Below are positions 11,511-23,325 of a stretch of 64,000 bases of DNA, in pieces. Position 1 is the first letter of the stretch. Every line of letters starts with the position of its first letter. The notes beneath the pieces were generated by a model, which made no database searches, was not told the origin of the DNA, and saw nothing but the letters and a program-made list of their open reading frames with translations. The stretch comes from Cryptomeria japonica (Eukaryota; Streptophyta; Pinopsida; Cupressales; Cupressaceae), in the NCBI RefSeq assembly GCF_030272615.1, contig NC_081411.1, forward strand, positions 45,211,517-45,275,516. Reading direction: 5' to 3'. Position numbers and translations under genes: made by a program.

Positions 11511-12639
11511 TGTATACAGCTAAAAATCATCTGAAGATAATTAATTAAATAAGCAATTTTTTAATCAATCCCCCTTGCTAATTTAATTTAATTCATTAGT
11601 AATTTGATTAAATTCTCCCTTTCATCTACTTATTAATAAATATAAGGATTTATTTAATATGTTCATTTCAATAGTCCTCTTTGATTAATTAATCTAAATT
11701 GATTAACCCCCCCATTTCATTCATTTCTTCTAATCCCCTAATTAAAATAAAATAAAATAATTTATGAGTTGTTGAAAGTTAATTAGCCTTTTCCTATTAT
11801 TTGAATTTTTAAATTCAAATTCCCCACATGGCTCCTAACTCCTAACCATCTCTCTAACCTAACCTGTTCCACCTAAGCCTGGGTTTAACTAACCCTATCC
11901 TATCTTGCACATCCTAACCTCCTTATCCTAACCTTCTATGGTGTGGATATTCTCCCTTTGAGAAACATGGCACTTTGGCCACATGTCTCCTCTCTTGGAC
12001 ACTTTCCCTCTCATGAGAAACTCTCCTTGACACTTGCCACCATAGAGATGACAAGTGTACCTCCCTCCAACCTCCTCCAATTTCACTCTTGATATCTTTA
12101 GACTCAGTCTTTACCATTGATTCCTGCCACCTCACCCTTGGCCTTGGAAATCCTATAAATATCCCCCATTTTGGAGCACAAAGGATCCCGTCTCATTATC
12201 AATTTAGGAATTGTTACTATAGGCATATTATTTGAGCATTGTTTTTATAGGTAATTGTATTAGCTTAATTTGATCACTTTCTAGAATAATTGTTGAATCA
12301 TGTAGGTTAATTAATCTCTTTTCTATCTTACTTGCATCATCATCATAGCTTAATCATGCACATCATTAGCTTAATTATCCTCTTGGATCAATATAGCATA
12401 ATCAATCTCATCTAGCTCGCATATCATTATCATTTCAAATCCTCCGTCTAGGTGTAGTCATGTCACTGGGATTGCTTATTTAGATCTAAGAGAAAATCCA
12501 TACCCGCATCTTTTAGGAGGTGATAGGTCACTTTGTCATGGTTCATCTTTCATTTTCTTTTAATTTGCTAACCATGCTTGTAATGATATATTGGGTGTTT
12601 GTGTTGCAGCTGCAGGTATCACATTTCATAGACACGATA
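11511..12639 (+). repeat. Gypsy-1 3' LTR
   Basis: Starts TGTATACAGC and aligns with 2821-3963. TATAAATA is at 12154-12161. It differs from the 5' copy by numerous substitutions and small indels, implying an old insertion. It is followed by the target duplication GCATT at 12640-12644. Confidence 0.9.
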
Positions 12640-12644
12640 GCATT

Positions 12645-13250
12645 CATGAAATTTCTCATTATTTCTTCTCAAATGAGTATGGGAATAACGCCATCCATAT
12701 TAGGTTTGCCACCACCACTACTTATGGAAATTATTAGATCTTTCAAAAACTTAGAAGAAGAGAAAAGTTAAAAAATATATTTATCATCATATTATAGCTT
12801 AACATTAATTGAAGTAAGCTAACTTATAATCAAATTAAAAGAATTCAATTATTCAACAATGAAATAACCATCCTTCCTTTTTAATGAATGCAAACATCTT
12901 TTGAGATATAAATTTTTAGACAAACACTTATTTTGGTAGATTTTGTTTGTCTTCCTGCGCAAGTTGTATGTGGTATCCTTTGCTGAGACATCTTAGAGGA
13001 GAGAATTTGTCAGACATAATCAGATGGCTCCATGTTTCTTTCATTGTAACTTCTTCGAATCTTCATTTGACAAGTAGAAGTAGCTAGTTTATTTTCTTAT
13101 GAAATTGTCAACCACTAATCTCTCTCTTTGAGGAGATATTTGACTTTCAATACCCATAACTCATAACCAATGCCATTTAGATTCTTAATATCTTGATGAG
13201 AGGTAGAGGCAATGTTGCATAATATTTTATAGATCTACACAAAGATCTCT
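12645..13250 (-). pseudogene. Copia-A gag relic, proximal half
   Basis: On the minus strand, from right to left, are recognisable pieces of a Copia gag (UBN2 type). DIKNLNGIGYELWVLK (the conserved GxNYxxWxxxM block) is near 13190-13140. A middle part in shifted frames resembles the LY-K-L-LKM and FN-IISQLTS blocks. ISISSGGGKPNMDGVIP then EEIMRNFMNAISQDVLHV lies next to the Gypsy-1 edge. The last codons continue directly into 2815 on the other side of Gypsy-1. Many stops and frameshifts are present. Confidence 0.8.
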
Positions 13251-13264
13251 CAATAGAACCATTA

Positions 13265-13276
13265 GCATTAATACCA
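13265..13276 (-). other. Candidate Met primer site of Copia-A
   Basis: The minus strand reads TGGTATTAATGC, 9 of 12 matches to the initiator-Met primer site, just upstream of the Copia-A gag start. The match alone is weak; its position between gag and an AT-rich block makes it plausible. Confidence 0.4.
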
Positions 13277-13819
13277 AATTTTGATTAAGAATGTGAATAA
13301 ATTTTACAATATGAACTTAAACAAATTATTTGTAAATACAAATCTCAAATATTAACCCTTAAATCTTTTGATTCCAAAATCAAAGAAAGAAAGAGAGAAC
13401 TATAACACAAATAACACCATATATATGTGGAGAAACTTATAAGGGTATAAAATCTACCATAGAAGGAGACACAAATATATTACTAATCAAGACATATTAT
13501 ACAACAATAAACTTCAATAAAGAACTCTACCTAGATATTTGCAAGGATGCACAAAACATGATGCTTTCTATAGTAGCTTAAGGCCTCAATTTATAGAGAC
13601 TTTTGGGAGTGAATACCACTGTGGTAACAAAAAGAAACAAGATTATCCATGTATCCTAAGATAGGCACATACATGTGCTCTTATAACTTTCATATGGCCT
13701 CTCCAATCTCAACACCTATGAATGAAGATAGCAATATCCTATCCTAAATGCACTCACAATAACTTATGACATTTTAAATGACTATCCTGCATACACTTAC
13801 AATTTACCTCATCTATCTT
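13277..13819. other. Probable Copia-A LTR remnant; no gene
   Basis: AT-rich block to the right of the candidate primer site. It would be the 5' LTR of Copia-A (minus strand), but no partner LTR exists in the window and its ends cannot be fixed. No coding similarity was seen. Confidence 0.35.
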
Positions 13820-14530
13820 GAAACACTCAAAATAGAAGATTTTCCTAAATTCCAAATGGTAACTATTTATTTGTCTTTACATAAGCTTTTTTACCACTAT
13901 TGGTTAAATGGTTCCATCTTTTATGGATAAATTACAATAACATTAAGAGAGCAATAATTCAAAGATTTATTACAAGGTTGATGACACCTAAATCCCAATA
14001 GTAATTGCACATGTACATATAGACATGTATCAATGCCTTCTTAAATTTTCAAAAGGTGCACTTATTTTCAATTATTGATTATTTTAATAAATTTAACAAA
14101 TGACCTAAGTTTTTGACATTGACTAAACGAGCACCACATTGCTATTGCAATCATTCCCTTACCCTTACTATTTGAACATTCAAAAGAATTGCACATTAAT
14201 ACACTATATATATTTTTTAAACGATATGTACATAAATGAAGAAGTAAAAAGAGTGACAAAATAAATTTTTATATTTTTAATATTTTTTAATTTATGTATC
14301 AACCTAGTCACTTTTAAACATTCCTTGATTCAATGATCACATAATCCATAGAAAAATCACATATTATTAATATAATAAAATAAGCATTTATTATTTTTTA
14401 TTTATTATAATTGACCTTTGACTGTTGAAATGAATAATATTAAAATATAACCCTCATTCCACCCTTAAATAATCAATTACAAAAAATCCTTTTTTATTAT
14501 ATTTTAATAATTAAACAAAACTTCAAGACA
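13820..14530. repeat. Segmental duplication, copy 1 (left part)
   Basis: This stretch matches 55340-56170 along most of its length. Shared blocks include the stretch around GACATTGACTA (14117 and 55656), TTTATGTATCAACCTAGTCAC against TTTATATGTCAACCCACTCAC, and the following ATAATCC and AATCCT runs. The order is the same in both. Together with the COMT-flanking matches this shows one old duplication. I see no gene in it; the minus-strand frame at 14068-14259 is not conserved in the other copy. Confidence 0.75.
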
Positions 14531-15373
14531 AATAAAGTGGTTAGTAGTTAACATCATGTAGTCTTTGAAGTATTTGATTTGACTATGAAAAACCCTTTTC
14601 CATATGACAAATTGACATAAAGTAGTGACTCCATGTTTTTTCTTTCTTGAAGGAGGTTGGTTTAGAAGAAATACAATTAATTTGACTAGTATATAAGAAA
14701 GCACCAACAATAAATGCACATAATGTTTTTTCTTCTTTCACAAAAGTGTATGTTGAAAAAAAAAGTACAAAAGTATAAGGGAGCCTGGAGGAAACATTGC
14801 CAAATCGAAAGACTAAAAATAAAAATTCAAATTTATGAACTATAATTTGAAATTACATTATATAAAAGAACACATAATATATCTAATTGTGACTAGTATA
14901 TATTAGTATATGTTTCTTTGGATCAAATTTAAAAAATCTCTACCTTTAGCATAGATTAATAAATTTCATATGATTAGATAGTTAGCTAGACTGGGGTGAA
15001 ATGGGTGAAATTTCACATGCTAGGGTTTCGGGGCACAAGCTGAGTTGGGGAGATGATGCCCTTAGCGATCCCCTCCTCCTCCCGATCATTTTGGCTTTCA
15101 GACTGATCACGCTCCAGAGTGGGTTTTTCGGAATGGTAAATGGGTTGATGTGCTTTCTCGAGATAAAACAAAGTGGCATCGAGGGCATCCTAGAAGGCTG
15201 AAATCATCTTATTTCAAAGGGTTTCTGGTCCTTAGAAGAATTTTTCTACGCGTTCTAAGTCTTGAGGATTTGGGGGGTCTGGAAAAAACCCTTAGAGTAA
15301 CAATATTCCTCAGAAGGGCATGTGGGGGAATTCTGTTGGGTTGGCATGACCAAAAGTTGTTTTATCTTCTGAT

Positions 15374-16643
15374 TTGAACATGAATAAACCCTTGGATAAA
15401 GAACCTTCGGTGGAGAAAGTTTTGTTACCGATGCCTTGTATCTCTGCGGTTGAAGCTCTGTTTAACAAGAAAGCTATGGATTTACACTCCTTGGCGGTTC
15501 TAATCCTGGTTTGGGGTGATAATATTTTGCTTTCCAAGATTCATCATAAAATTAACTCTCTGTGGTATGGAACACTTTACTTTCAGGTTCTTTCTGCGCA
15601 TTCCTTCTTTTTTATTTTTTATTTTGTGGATGCTAAACAACAGGCTTTGGAAAAACCATATTTGTGGCTTGGTCATAATTTAATCTTTATGGAAAATTGG
15701 AAAGATTTTTTTTTGCATCGCAAGATATTGTAAAATGTATCCCCACTTGGCTCTCCTTGCCTCTTCTTCCCTATGAGTTTTCCGATCTAGATATCTTGCA
15801 AAAAATTGGAGATTCTTTCAAGAAATTTATTCATTCACATTCAATTTTTGAGGATGGGGTTTTTAGGGTCAAGATTTATGTTTTTCTTTCTTCATCCTAT
15901 GTGGTCCCTTCCAATTGTAAGTTGAAGTCTATTGATGGTGTTTGGCGACAGAGTATTGTTTGTGATTCTGCTTGGTTTTCTAGGGCTTCTATGGTTATGG
16001 ATTATGTTCTATTTGCTTCCCTTAAGGGTTTGTCTTTTTGACATAAGATGTCTCGGCCTTCTAAATTATTTAATTCAAATCTAGATACTCTGCAGTCTAA
16101 TGTTGATATTGGGAGTTGGTCAAAATCCCCTACTTTACAAGGTTCGACTTTTGTTGACAATGAAATTCGTCCTTCAGTAAGCAAGGAGAATAGGGATAGT
16201 AGGAGGGATTTAGGGTCTCCTTCTCTTATGAAGGATGGGTTGCTCATGAATTCTCAGAATGATGATTTTCCTATCGGTAATAGTATGGATTCCTTCCTTC
16301 CTGATTTGGACTTAATTTATAAAGTTCAAAAATTAGTTTTTGATCATAACATTACCTTGAATTCAGATGTCACTGATAAAGTTGTGGAAGTGATTGATCA
16401 GGATCTAGTCAATTTGAATTCCTCTTTTGTTATTCCCTCGACTTGTAGTCCTTTTGACATTCTCTCATCAAACAAAGTCTAGGAGGATGATAATGCCTTG
16501 TGTGTAAATGGGAATGTGGGGTTTGATCCTGCAACTAATAAACTTCTGGTTCAGTTCCCTTTATCCCCTACCTCTCCATCTCCTTCTCTTGCTAAGAGAG
16601 GTAGGAAGCTAAAGGTGTTCTATATGTAGTTAGAGATTGATGC
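15374..16643 (+). pseudogene. LINE ORF1 relic (DUF4283-like)
   Basis: Open stretches in two frames (15374-15733, then 15697-16482) overlap at a frameshift. The block with PTWLSLPLLPYEFSD followed by LDILQKIGDSFKKF has the shape of the DUF4283 RNA-binding region of plant LINE ORF1 proteins (W-x-LP, then IG-x-x-x-G). The rest is Ser-rich and low in similarity, as is usual for the ORF1 tail. The usual CCHC knuckle was not found. The family call rests on this one block plus its position before ORF2. Confidence 0.6.
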
Positions 16644-16824
16644 TGGTATCAGTCTATGCTCTTGAGTCCGAAATGGAGATCAGTTAAGAGGGAAAAAAAA
16701 TTAGTCCTCCATTTACTCAGTCTATTGCCTCCAAGCATAGTTTGAAGGCTTCATTGGAGGTTGAGGTGGAGAGCTCTGATTTTGCAATTGAGAAGAGGGG
16801 AGAAATTGTCTCCCCTCAAGAGAA

Positions 16825-19800
16825 ATGAGAATCGTGTCTTGGAATGTTAGGGGCTTAAATGCCCCCAACAAAATGTGCCTCATTAAATCACAGTTGGATT
16901 TAACGAAGTGTGGTGTGTTACTATTGCAAGAGACTAAGTCAAGTTGTCAGGGTGCTGATTTTTTATTTTCTAAATGGAAGTTGTGGAAGTTTTGTGTCTC
17001 CCCTTCAGTGGGGGCATTTGGGGGTTTGGCTTTTCTTGGGAATGATGTGTCCACTGAGTTAAAATTGGTTGTTTTTGCTCCCTATTGGATGTTGGCCTTT
17101 TGTAAAGAGTCGTATTTCGAATGTTAAATTCTAGTTGTTCAATGTGTATGGTCTAATGACAATTGGGGGTAAGAAAGCTCTTTGGGATTATTTATCTATT
17201 ACCTTTTCTTCCCTGCATGGTTAGTCTATGGTTTTTGGAGGGGATTTTAATGCCATTTCCTTTGATGATGATAAATTCGGGGGTATTTTGCCCAATAAGC
17301 GTATCCTGGAGGATTTTTTTACTTTTATTCAGAATAATGACTTGGTGGATTGTAAAACCTTGAATGGTTTGTTTACTTGGACAAATAGAAGAAAATATTT
17401 CTCGTAGATTGTTGATAGACTTGATCATTTTTTGGTTTCTGCCAGTTGGATTTCCTTTGATGTGGATGTTGTGGCTTCGACTTTGCCTTATACTAGTTCT
17501 GATCACTTTCTGATTGTATTGTTTATTTTGGATGATAGAGCTCCTGGTCATTCTTCTTATAAATTTTAACCAATGTGGTTTCAAGACCTATCTTTTCTCA
17601 TGCTTTTACAATCTTGGTGGTCCTCAGCTCCCTTCATTCATGGAACTAGAATGTTTCAGTTTGTAAAGAAACTTTCTTTTCTGAAACAAGAGATTAAGAA
17701 ATGGAATGTGCTACATTTTAAAAATATTTTTTCTAAAAAAATTAAGATTCATGAAGAACTCAATGTTCTTAATGCTAGGGTTATGAACTGTGGTATGGAT
17801 TCTGCTACTTTTCAGAGACATAAAATGTTAAATTCTCAGCTTGAGGAGATTCTCTCTAGGGAAGAAATCTATTGGCATAAAAAATATAGGGATCTATGGT
17901 TGAGTGATGGTGACAAGAATACTAAATTCTTCCATTCTTCAGCTAAATTAAAAAGGCAACGCAATACCTGATCTCCTATATTCAAAATCCTGATGGAGTT
18001 GTTATTACAAAGGAGAAAGAGATTGGCACTAAGGTTATCCAGTTTTTTAAGTCCCTGCTATCTGAGGAGGCATCTGCCTTTAATGGCATCTTTTCTTTTG
18101 CTATTCCTAGACTAATTTCTAATGTGGATAATGTAATGTTAATGGCTCCTTTCTCTATTCAAGAAGTAAAGGAGGTTGTTTTTTCAATGGCACCTGATAA
18201 GGCTCCTGCTCCCGATGGTTTTAATGCTCTCTTTTTTAAAAAATGTTGGGCTTTTCTTGGGGAAGACCTCCACTTTGTTTTAGAAGAGGATAGATGCAAT
18301 AGGTCTATTTTGAAGGAGCTCAACACAACTCTTGTTGCTATCATTCCAAAATTAGAGAATCCTAAATCTTTTGTGGATTTTCATCCAATTGCCTTATGTA
18401 ATACCTTATATAAAACTATCACTAAAGCTATTTCTATACGGATTTCTAAGCTCATCCCAAATATTGTTTCAAGGGAGTAGGGGGGTTTTGTCCCTGGTAG
18501 GGAAATGACAGAAGGGGCTATTGTGGCCCATGCGATTTTGCATTCTATCTCTTAGCTTTCTATTTTGGCTATGATACTAAAGTTGGACATGATGAAGGGT
18601 TATGATAGGGTAAGTTGGTAGGCACTCTTGTGTGTGCTTAAGAATTTCGGGTTTGGGGTAAAATGGGTTAAATGGATATAGACATGTATTAGCATGGCTA
18701 GGTTTTCGGTGATTTTGAATGGTTCCCCATGTGGTTTTTTTGCTTCATCTAGAGGTCTCAGGCAAGGGGACCCATTGTCTCCTTTCCTGTTTATTATTCT
18801 GGCTGAAGCTCTTAGTAGAGCTATCTTGGGAGCTAGGGATAGTGGCCTCTGGAAGGGGATTTCTATTCCACATATGGCTCCTAGTCATTCTCATTGTTTA
18901 TTTGTTGATGACACATTATTGTTTGGTAAAGCTTCTATGGGGGAAGCAAAGGTCATTAATAGGAATCATTTTGGATTATTCTTCATTTTCTGGTTAGAAG
19001 GTCAATTGGGCTAAATCTAAGATTTTCTTTCATAATGTTTCCCCTTTGGTGCAGTCCAGGTTGACTCATTTTTGGGGTTTCTCTGTTGGTTAGTTCCCAT
19101 TTAAGTATCTAGGAATCTTGGTTTTTACTGGTTTGGATAAGCATAACTTTTGGGAATGGATTTCGGGGGCTATTTCTTCAAGGATACTTTTCCCGTCTCA
19201 TAAATGGCTCTCTTTTTCTGGGAAAATTGTGCTTATTAAAGTTGTTCTAAATGTGGTTCCAATCTATTTATTATCCGTTTTGAAGGCTCCTAAGAAATTT
19301 GTGGTTGCTCTGCAATCAGTATTAAGGTCTGTTTTATGGAATGATAATATTAATAATAAGTCTAGGATCCCTCTGTTAGCATGGGATTAGGTTTGTTCTT
19401 TGAAAGATAAGGGTGGTGTAGGGATTAGGGATCTTGGTAAACAGAACTTGGCTCTTGGTGCTAAGTTAGTTTGGAAGTTGTATAAACAACCCTCTTCCAA
19501 GTGGGCATCTATATTATCTGCAAAATATTTGAGAAACTATTCTAGGGAGGTCATTTTTATTGCTTCTTCGCTCCCTAAAGGGTCTGTAATCTGGAATTTC
19601 ATGGTTGAGTGTAGATCTCTTATTATTCTAGGGTTGTCATGGCTTATTCATATTGGTCATAAGGCTAGATTTTGGGAGGAAGTCTAGAATGGTTTCCCAA
19701 CACTTTCTAGCCTTAGGGATTCGTCGCCTCTTATGACTCTTCTCAAATCTTCTTGGGGTATATTTATGGCTGATTATTTTTTTGTGGATTCCTCGAGTCT

Positions 19801-21061
19801 TGTACCTGTGGCTAGATGGAAATCTATTGACTTTCTTCTAGTGGACCAAGATCTTAAATCTACTTTTGTTGATGAGTTAAAGAAACACCCATTTCTTTTT
19901 TTTGAGGTTGAAGATGAGCTTATTTGGGTCTATTCAAAATCTAGGAAATGTTCGGTTAAGGAGGGGTACAATTATTTGTGTGCAGGTTCTAGGGGCAGTG
20001 ACTTGCCCTATAAGTTATTTTGGCATGTTGCCTGTCTTCCAAAAGCATGAGATTTTGCTTGGTTAGCTATTGAGGATAGAATTCTAAGTGGTATGAGATT
20101 GGATAGGCTTGGTATTATTGTTGTTTTTGCTTGTGTTATGTGCAGAGGGTCTCTTGAGTCAGTTGATCATCTTTTTCTCCATTACGCCTTTGCTTCACAA
20201 TGTTGGTACTAGTTGTCTAATAAGTTAAAGTGGTGTATTGCTTTATGTGGTGACCCTAGGTCCCAATTCATGAGTTGGCCTCTGTTATACTCATCTTCAT
20301 TTTATGCTTGTCTTTGGATAATTGCTCGTTCTGTTTTGATTTGGAAGATTTGGCTTTAGAGGAATAATAGGATTTTTAGGAAACACTCTTCCACCTTGCT
20401 AGATGTGCTCTTCTGTATTGAAAAATCCATCTATGAGACTGCCTTGACCTTCATTTACAAGTGCACAAGTCTTCAAAATACTTTTACATCATGGGATAAT
20501 TGGATTCCGAAGCATTGGCCGGCTTTGCAGACGCTCCCTATGATTGGGGCCATTTGTAAAATAAGGTCTGCTTTAATTAATAAGAAAGAGGTAGTCTGGT
20601 TGCCTCCCCCTTCTTCCAAGTACAAATTGAATTTTGATGGAGCATCTCATGGTAATCTTGGGAAGTTTGCCATTGGTGTTGTGGTTTCTGATAATAGGGC
20701 TCATATTATTAAAGCACAATGTCAATGTATTTCTAGTGGGACTAATAATGTGGCTGAGTTACATGCTCTTTTAGTTGGGCTTGATTTGTGCCTCTCTTTG
20801 CACTTTTTGGATGTCATTATAGAAGGTGACTCTCTAGTTGTTTTTTATATGGTCACAAATTGTTCCTTAAATTCTTGGCATCTTAAATATTGGTTGGATA
20901 AGATACTTGCAAAGCTCAAATTTTTTAATTCCTTCTCTATAGGTCATTGCTACAGTGAAGCCACCAGGGTGGCGGACTTTTTGGCAAATAAAGCCTTAGA
21001 TGAAGATAATAAATCTTTGGTTGATGTGGATGTCAGTTGTTTACCCCCTCATCTTGTTTAA
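16825..21061 (+). pseudogene. LINE ORF2 relic: endonuclease, RT, zf-RVT, RNase H
   Basis: Starts MRIVSWNVRGLN, the classic AP-endonuclease opening, then LLLQETK, GGDFNAI (near 17235), FTWTNRR and RLDHFLVS. Reverse transcriptase runs from about 18120: KAPAPDGFNALFFKKCW, LRQGDPLSPFLF, and the catalytic LFVDDTLLF near 18900. A zinc-binding block (FWHVACLPKA, DHLFLHY) is at about 20020-20210. RNase H at about 20620-21060 keeps all four acidic residues: NFDGASHG, AELHALL, EGDSLVV, RVADFLA. The frame shifts several times (frames 1, 2 and 3 are used), and stops fall inside RT, such as just before GGFVPGRE. It is dead, although RNase H itself is intact and open. Confidence 0.93.
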
Positions 21062-22690
21062 CTATTCGAATATAACCTATTGTCTTAGCCTCGACCTTGT
21101 ATCTTGTTTGTGATTATAACCAGGTATGCAGTTTAGTGTGGTGGTATTTGTGGCCTCCTTGTTCTTGCATATCTCCCCATTAAGTCTACATGTTTGCTTG
21201 TAATTCCAGCCATGGTACTCGTTGTGGCCTTGTTTAGGGGTTGGAGTTTTTTGGTTCGGGAGGTATCTTGTAATCATGCTTCATTTAGTACTTTGTGCCT
21301 GCTGTTTTTGTTTTTGGTTGTCCATAATATGATTTCATCTGTACAGCTTGCATGTGGGTTTAATCATGTTTACTTTGAGCTTTGTACTATTTGATTGGAG
21401 TTAATGAGTATATTGATATTCGCATTTTCAGTCGTGGCTAGCTCGTAGGCTTATTTATGATTGATTTATTATATCCTTCGTGGTGGCAGTTTAGGAATGT
21501 TTTCTTTTTTCACAATGAGGATCTCCTTCATGTGACAATATTGATTTATCATAAGTTTTGTTCATGTGAGTTATGGTCGTGCTTTTTTTGAGGAAGTTTT
21601 TCATTATTCTTTTTTGAGGTGGCGGTCTGCGGTTGTTTGTTTGCACGATTTGTCGTGGGCTAGCTTGTGTTGATCCTTATTCAGATATCATTCTCGTCCT
21701 TTGGTGGCTAAGCATACTCTTTTATGATGGCCTTTGGTTTCTTTATAAACCTGCTCTTTTTTGCATCACATTATCTCTTTTTGATGGAGGCTGCTAGTTA
21801 TAGATTCTTGATGCCTGTTAAGCAACATGACTTCTAGGACTCTCATGGTTTGTTGATGAAAAGCTTGGTCGTCTATTTAAAAAAAATTCTCTAGATTTCT
21901 CTTTGGCTTTTTGCAAAGTACTCGGCAGACGATGGCTGGTGGAAAATGCAGATAGTTTTCTTGTTGAGGTTGCATCTCGTTTTATTACTATCTGTATGGA
22001 CATGCTCTTGGATTCTTCTATGGTTAGGGTGCTATTGGATGCATACTTTCATCCCTATTTTTATTCTGCTACTGATATGGATAATGCTTTGTCTCTTTGT
22101 CATTTTGAGTTTGACATTTTTTCTTATGGTGGTTTCCTATCTCGTTCTCAATTACTATCTTTTGGCTGGCACAGTGAACTTCTTTTAGTTATGAGAGGAG
22201 GCTTGATTTCTAATCTTTATGATGATACTATGTTTACTCTGGTAGCTTTTTTAGATCATGTTTCTCCAGATATATTGGCAACAGTTGTTAATGTGTTTTC
22301 AAGTATTCACTTTCTACTAGATTCATTGAATGTGGTGATGTCTTCTCCAACTTCAGTTTTGACTCTTCAGATTGTGGCTTCTACAGTTCAAAATGATGCT
22401 ATTATCCACCCTTCCTCTCCTCCATTGGAAAGTACCAGCTCTTGGTTTCTGCATTCTTGATGTTATATTCTCTCTCATTTAGAGAGAATTTTTACTCATA
22501 TACTCTGTGGGGTTGGGTTTTTTGTCAACCAATATGGCTTTTGGGGAATCCTTGGGTTGGCTAGTTATTTCTCTTCGATCCTTGTTCTTATCTGCCTTTA
22601 TTATGTATGAGCAAGGCCGAAGGTTTTCTTTACCTAGTTCTTTCCTACCAGTGCTCTTTGAACTAGGTTGTAAAAATTTTAAATATTAAC
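21062..22690 (+). other. LINE 3' region
   Basis: About 1.6 kb of T/G-rich sequence after the RNase H stop. Open frames (for example 21903-22460) give hydrophobic, low-similarity peptides typical of T-rich DNA. I regard this as 3' untranslated LINE sequence. Part of it could be an older unrelated insertion. Confidence 0.5.
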
Positions 22691-23004
22691 AAAATTTAAT
22701 GGTTCTCCACTTTTATTTAAAAGTAAAATAAAATATATGTTTCTTTCTGCTTGAAGGTTAGTATAGGATATAAACGATATATTATATGCAGACTGTCATG
22801 TAGAGAGTTCAGTGACCTGTCTTTCTCAAAAGATGTTCACACGAAGATGTTAAATCATGTCATAAATCTTAAGGAGATATGCTGAACACATTCCAACAAC
22901 CTGTCTCCAGTACTATCCAAAAGAATTCAAACCTGCCACCCCAGTCTCATACCAAATTTTAGAAGAGAGAACAAAAATTAAGTGACATAGCAGATAGAAA
23001 CAGG

Positions 23005-23010
23005 TTTATT
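23005..23010 (-). terminator. Polyadenylation signal of the COMT-like gene
   Basis: On the minus strand AATAAA occurs here, next to two further overlapping near-copies up to 23025, about 280 bases after the stop codon. The same cluster is conserved in the relic copy of the locus near 56415, supporting use as the 3' end region. Confidence 0.6.
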
Positions 23011-23181
23011 TATTTAATTTATTCATAGAACAAGTAACAGTTCATTTCTCTTACAGAGAATTTCATGCCAGCATCAAAACAGAAACATGGAAACAGAACT
23101 AACAGCTTTTCCTAAACATGTTGGAAAATAGAGAATATGTGATATGTAGAAGGAGGCTCAGATAAATTCGGGAACTTAAGA

Positions 23182-23325
23182 AACAGTTGTGAGATGTAGA
23201 AGGCAGTCTAACTGCGGTTTTTAGTAGAACCTAGTGGGTAGCTTAAAAGTAGAAGCAGTTTTGAGATGTAGAAGGCAGTCTAACTGTAGTTTTTAGTAGA
23301 ACCTAGTGAATGGCTTAAAAGTAGA
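23182..23325 (-). repeat. 72-bp tandem duplication across the COMT stop codon
   Basis: Two copies with a 72-bp period (23182-23253 and 23254-23325) share GAGATGTAGAAGGCAGTCTA and the following bases, differing at only a few positions. The right copy holds the last codons and stop of the COMT-like gene (minus strand). The left copy repeats the same coding end inside the 3' UTR. The relic locus at 56 kb has one copy only. Confidence 0.85.

Larger units (their letters stand above)
2821..12639 (+). mobile_element. Gypsy-1: internally deleted Tat-like Ty3/Gypsy element
   Basis: A complete 9.8-kb LTR element flanked by the 5-bp duplication GCATT (2816-2820 and 12640-12644). Parts in order: 5' LTR, Lys primer site, long leader, protease fragment, linker, archaeal-type RNase H, integrase, A-rich tail, polypurine tract and 3' LTR. 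It has no gag, and reverse transcriptase with the first RNase H is removed in frame. It could only have moved by borrowing proteins. The protein parts resemble those of Gypsy-2 closely, so both belong to one lineage. The LTR copies differ at many positions, so it is much older than Gypsy-2. It sits inside Copia-A. Confidence 0.93.
14990..22690 (+). mobile_element. L1-type LINE with RNase H, decayed
   Basis: A plus-strand non-LTR retrotransposon. It has an ORF1 region, an ORF2 with AP endonuclease, reverse transcriptase, zinc-binding domain and C-terminal RNase H, and a long GT-rich 3' region. It lacks LTRs. Boundaries are approximate: the left edge is taken where GC content rises and the right where T/G-rich sequence ends at AAAATTTTAAATATTAAC. 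I found no clear poly(A) tail or target duplication. Stops and frameshifts throughout make it inactive. It lies just beyond the 3' end of the COMT gene, in opposite orientation. Confidence 0.85.

Noticed and set aside
11235-11534. 99-codon plus-strand frame
   Set aside because: Overlaps the Gypsy-1 polypurine tract and LTR edge, so it cannot be an independent gene.
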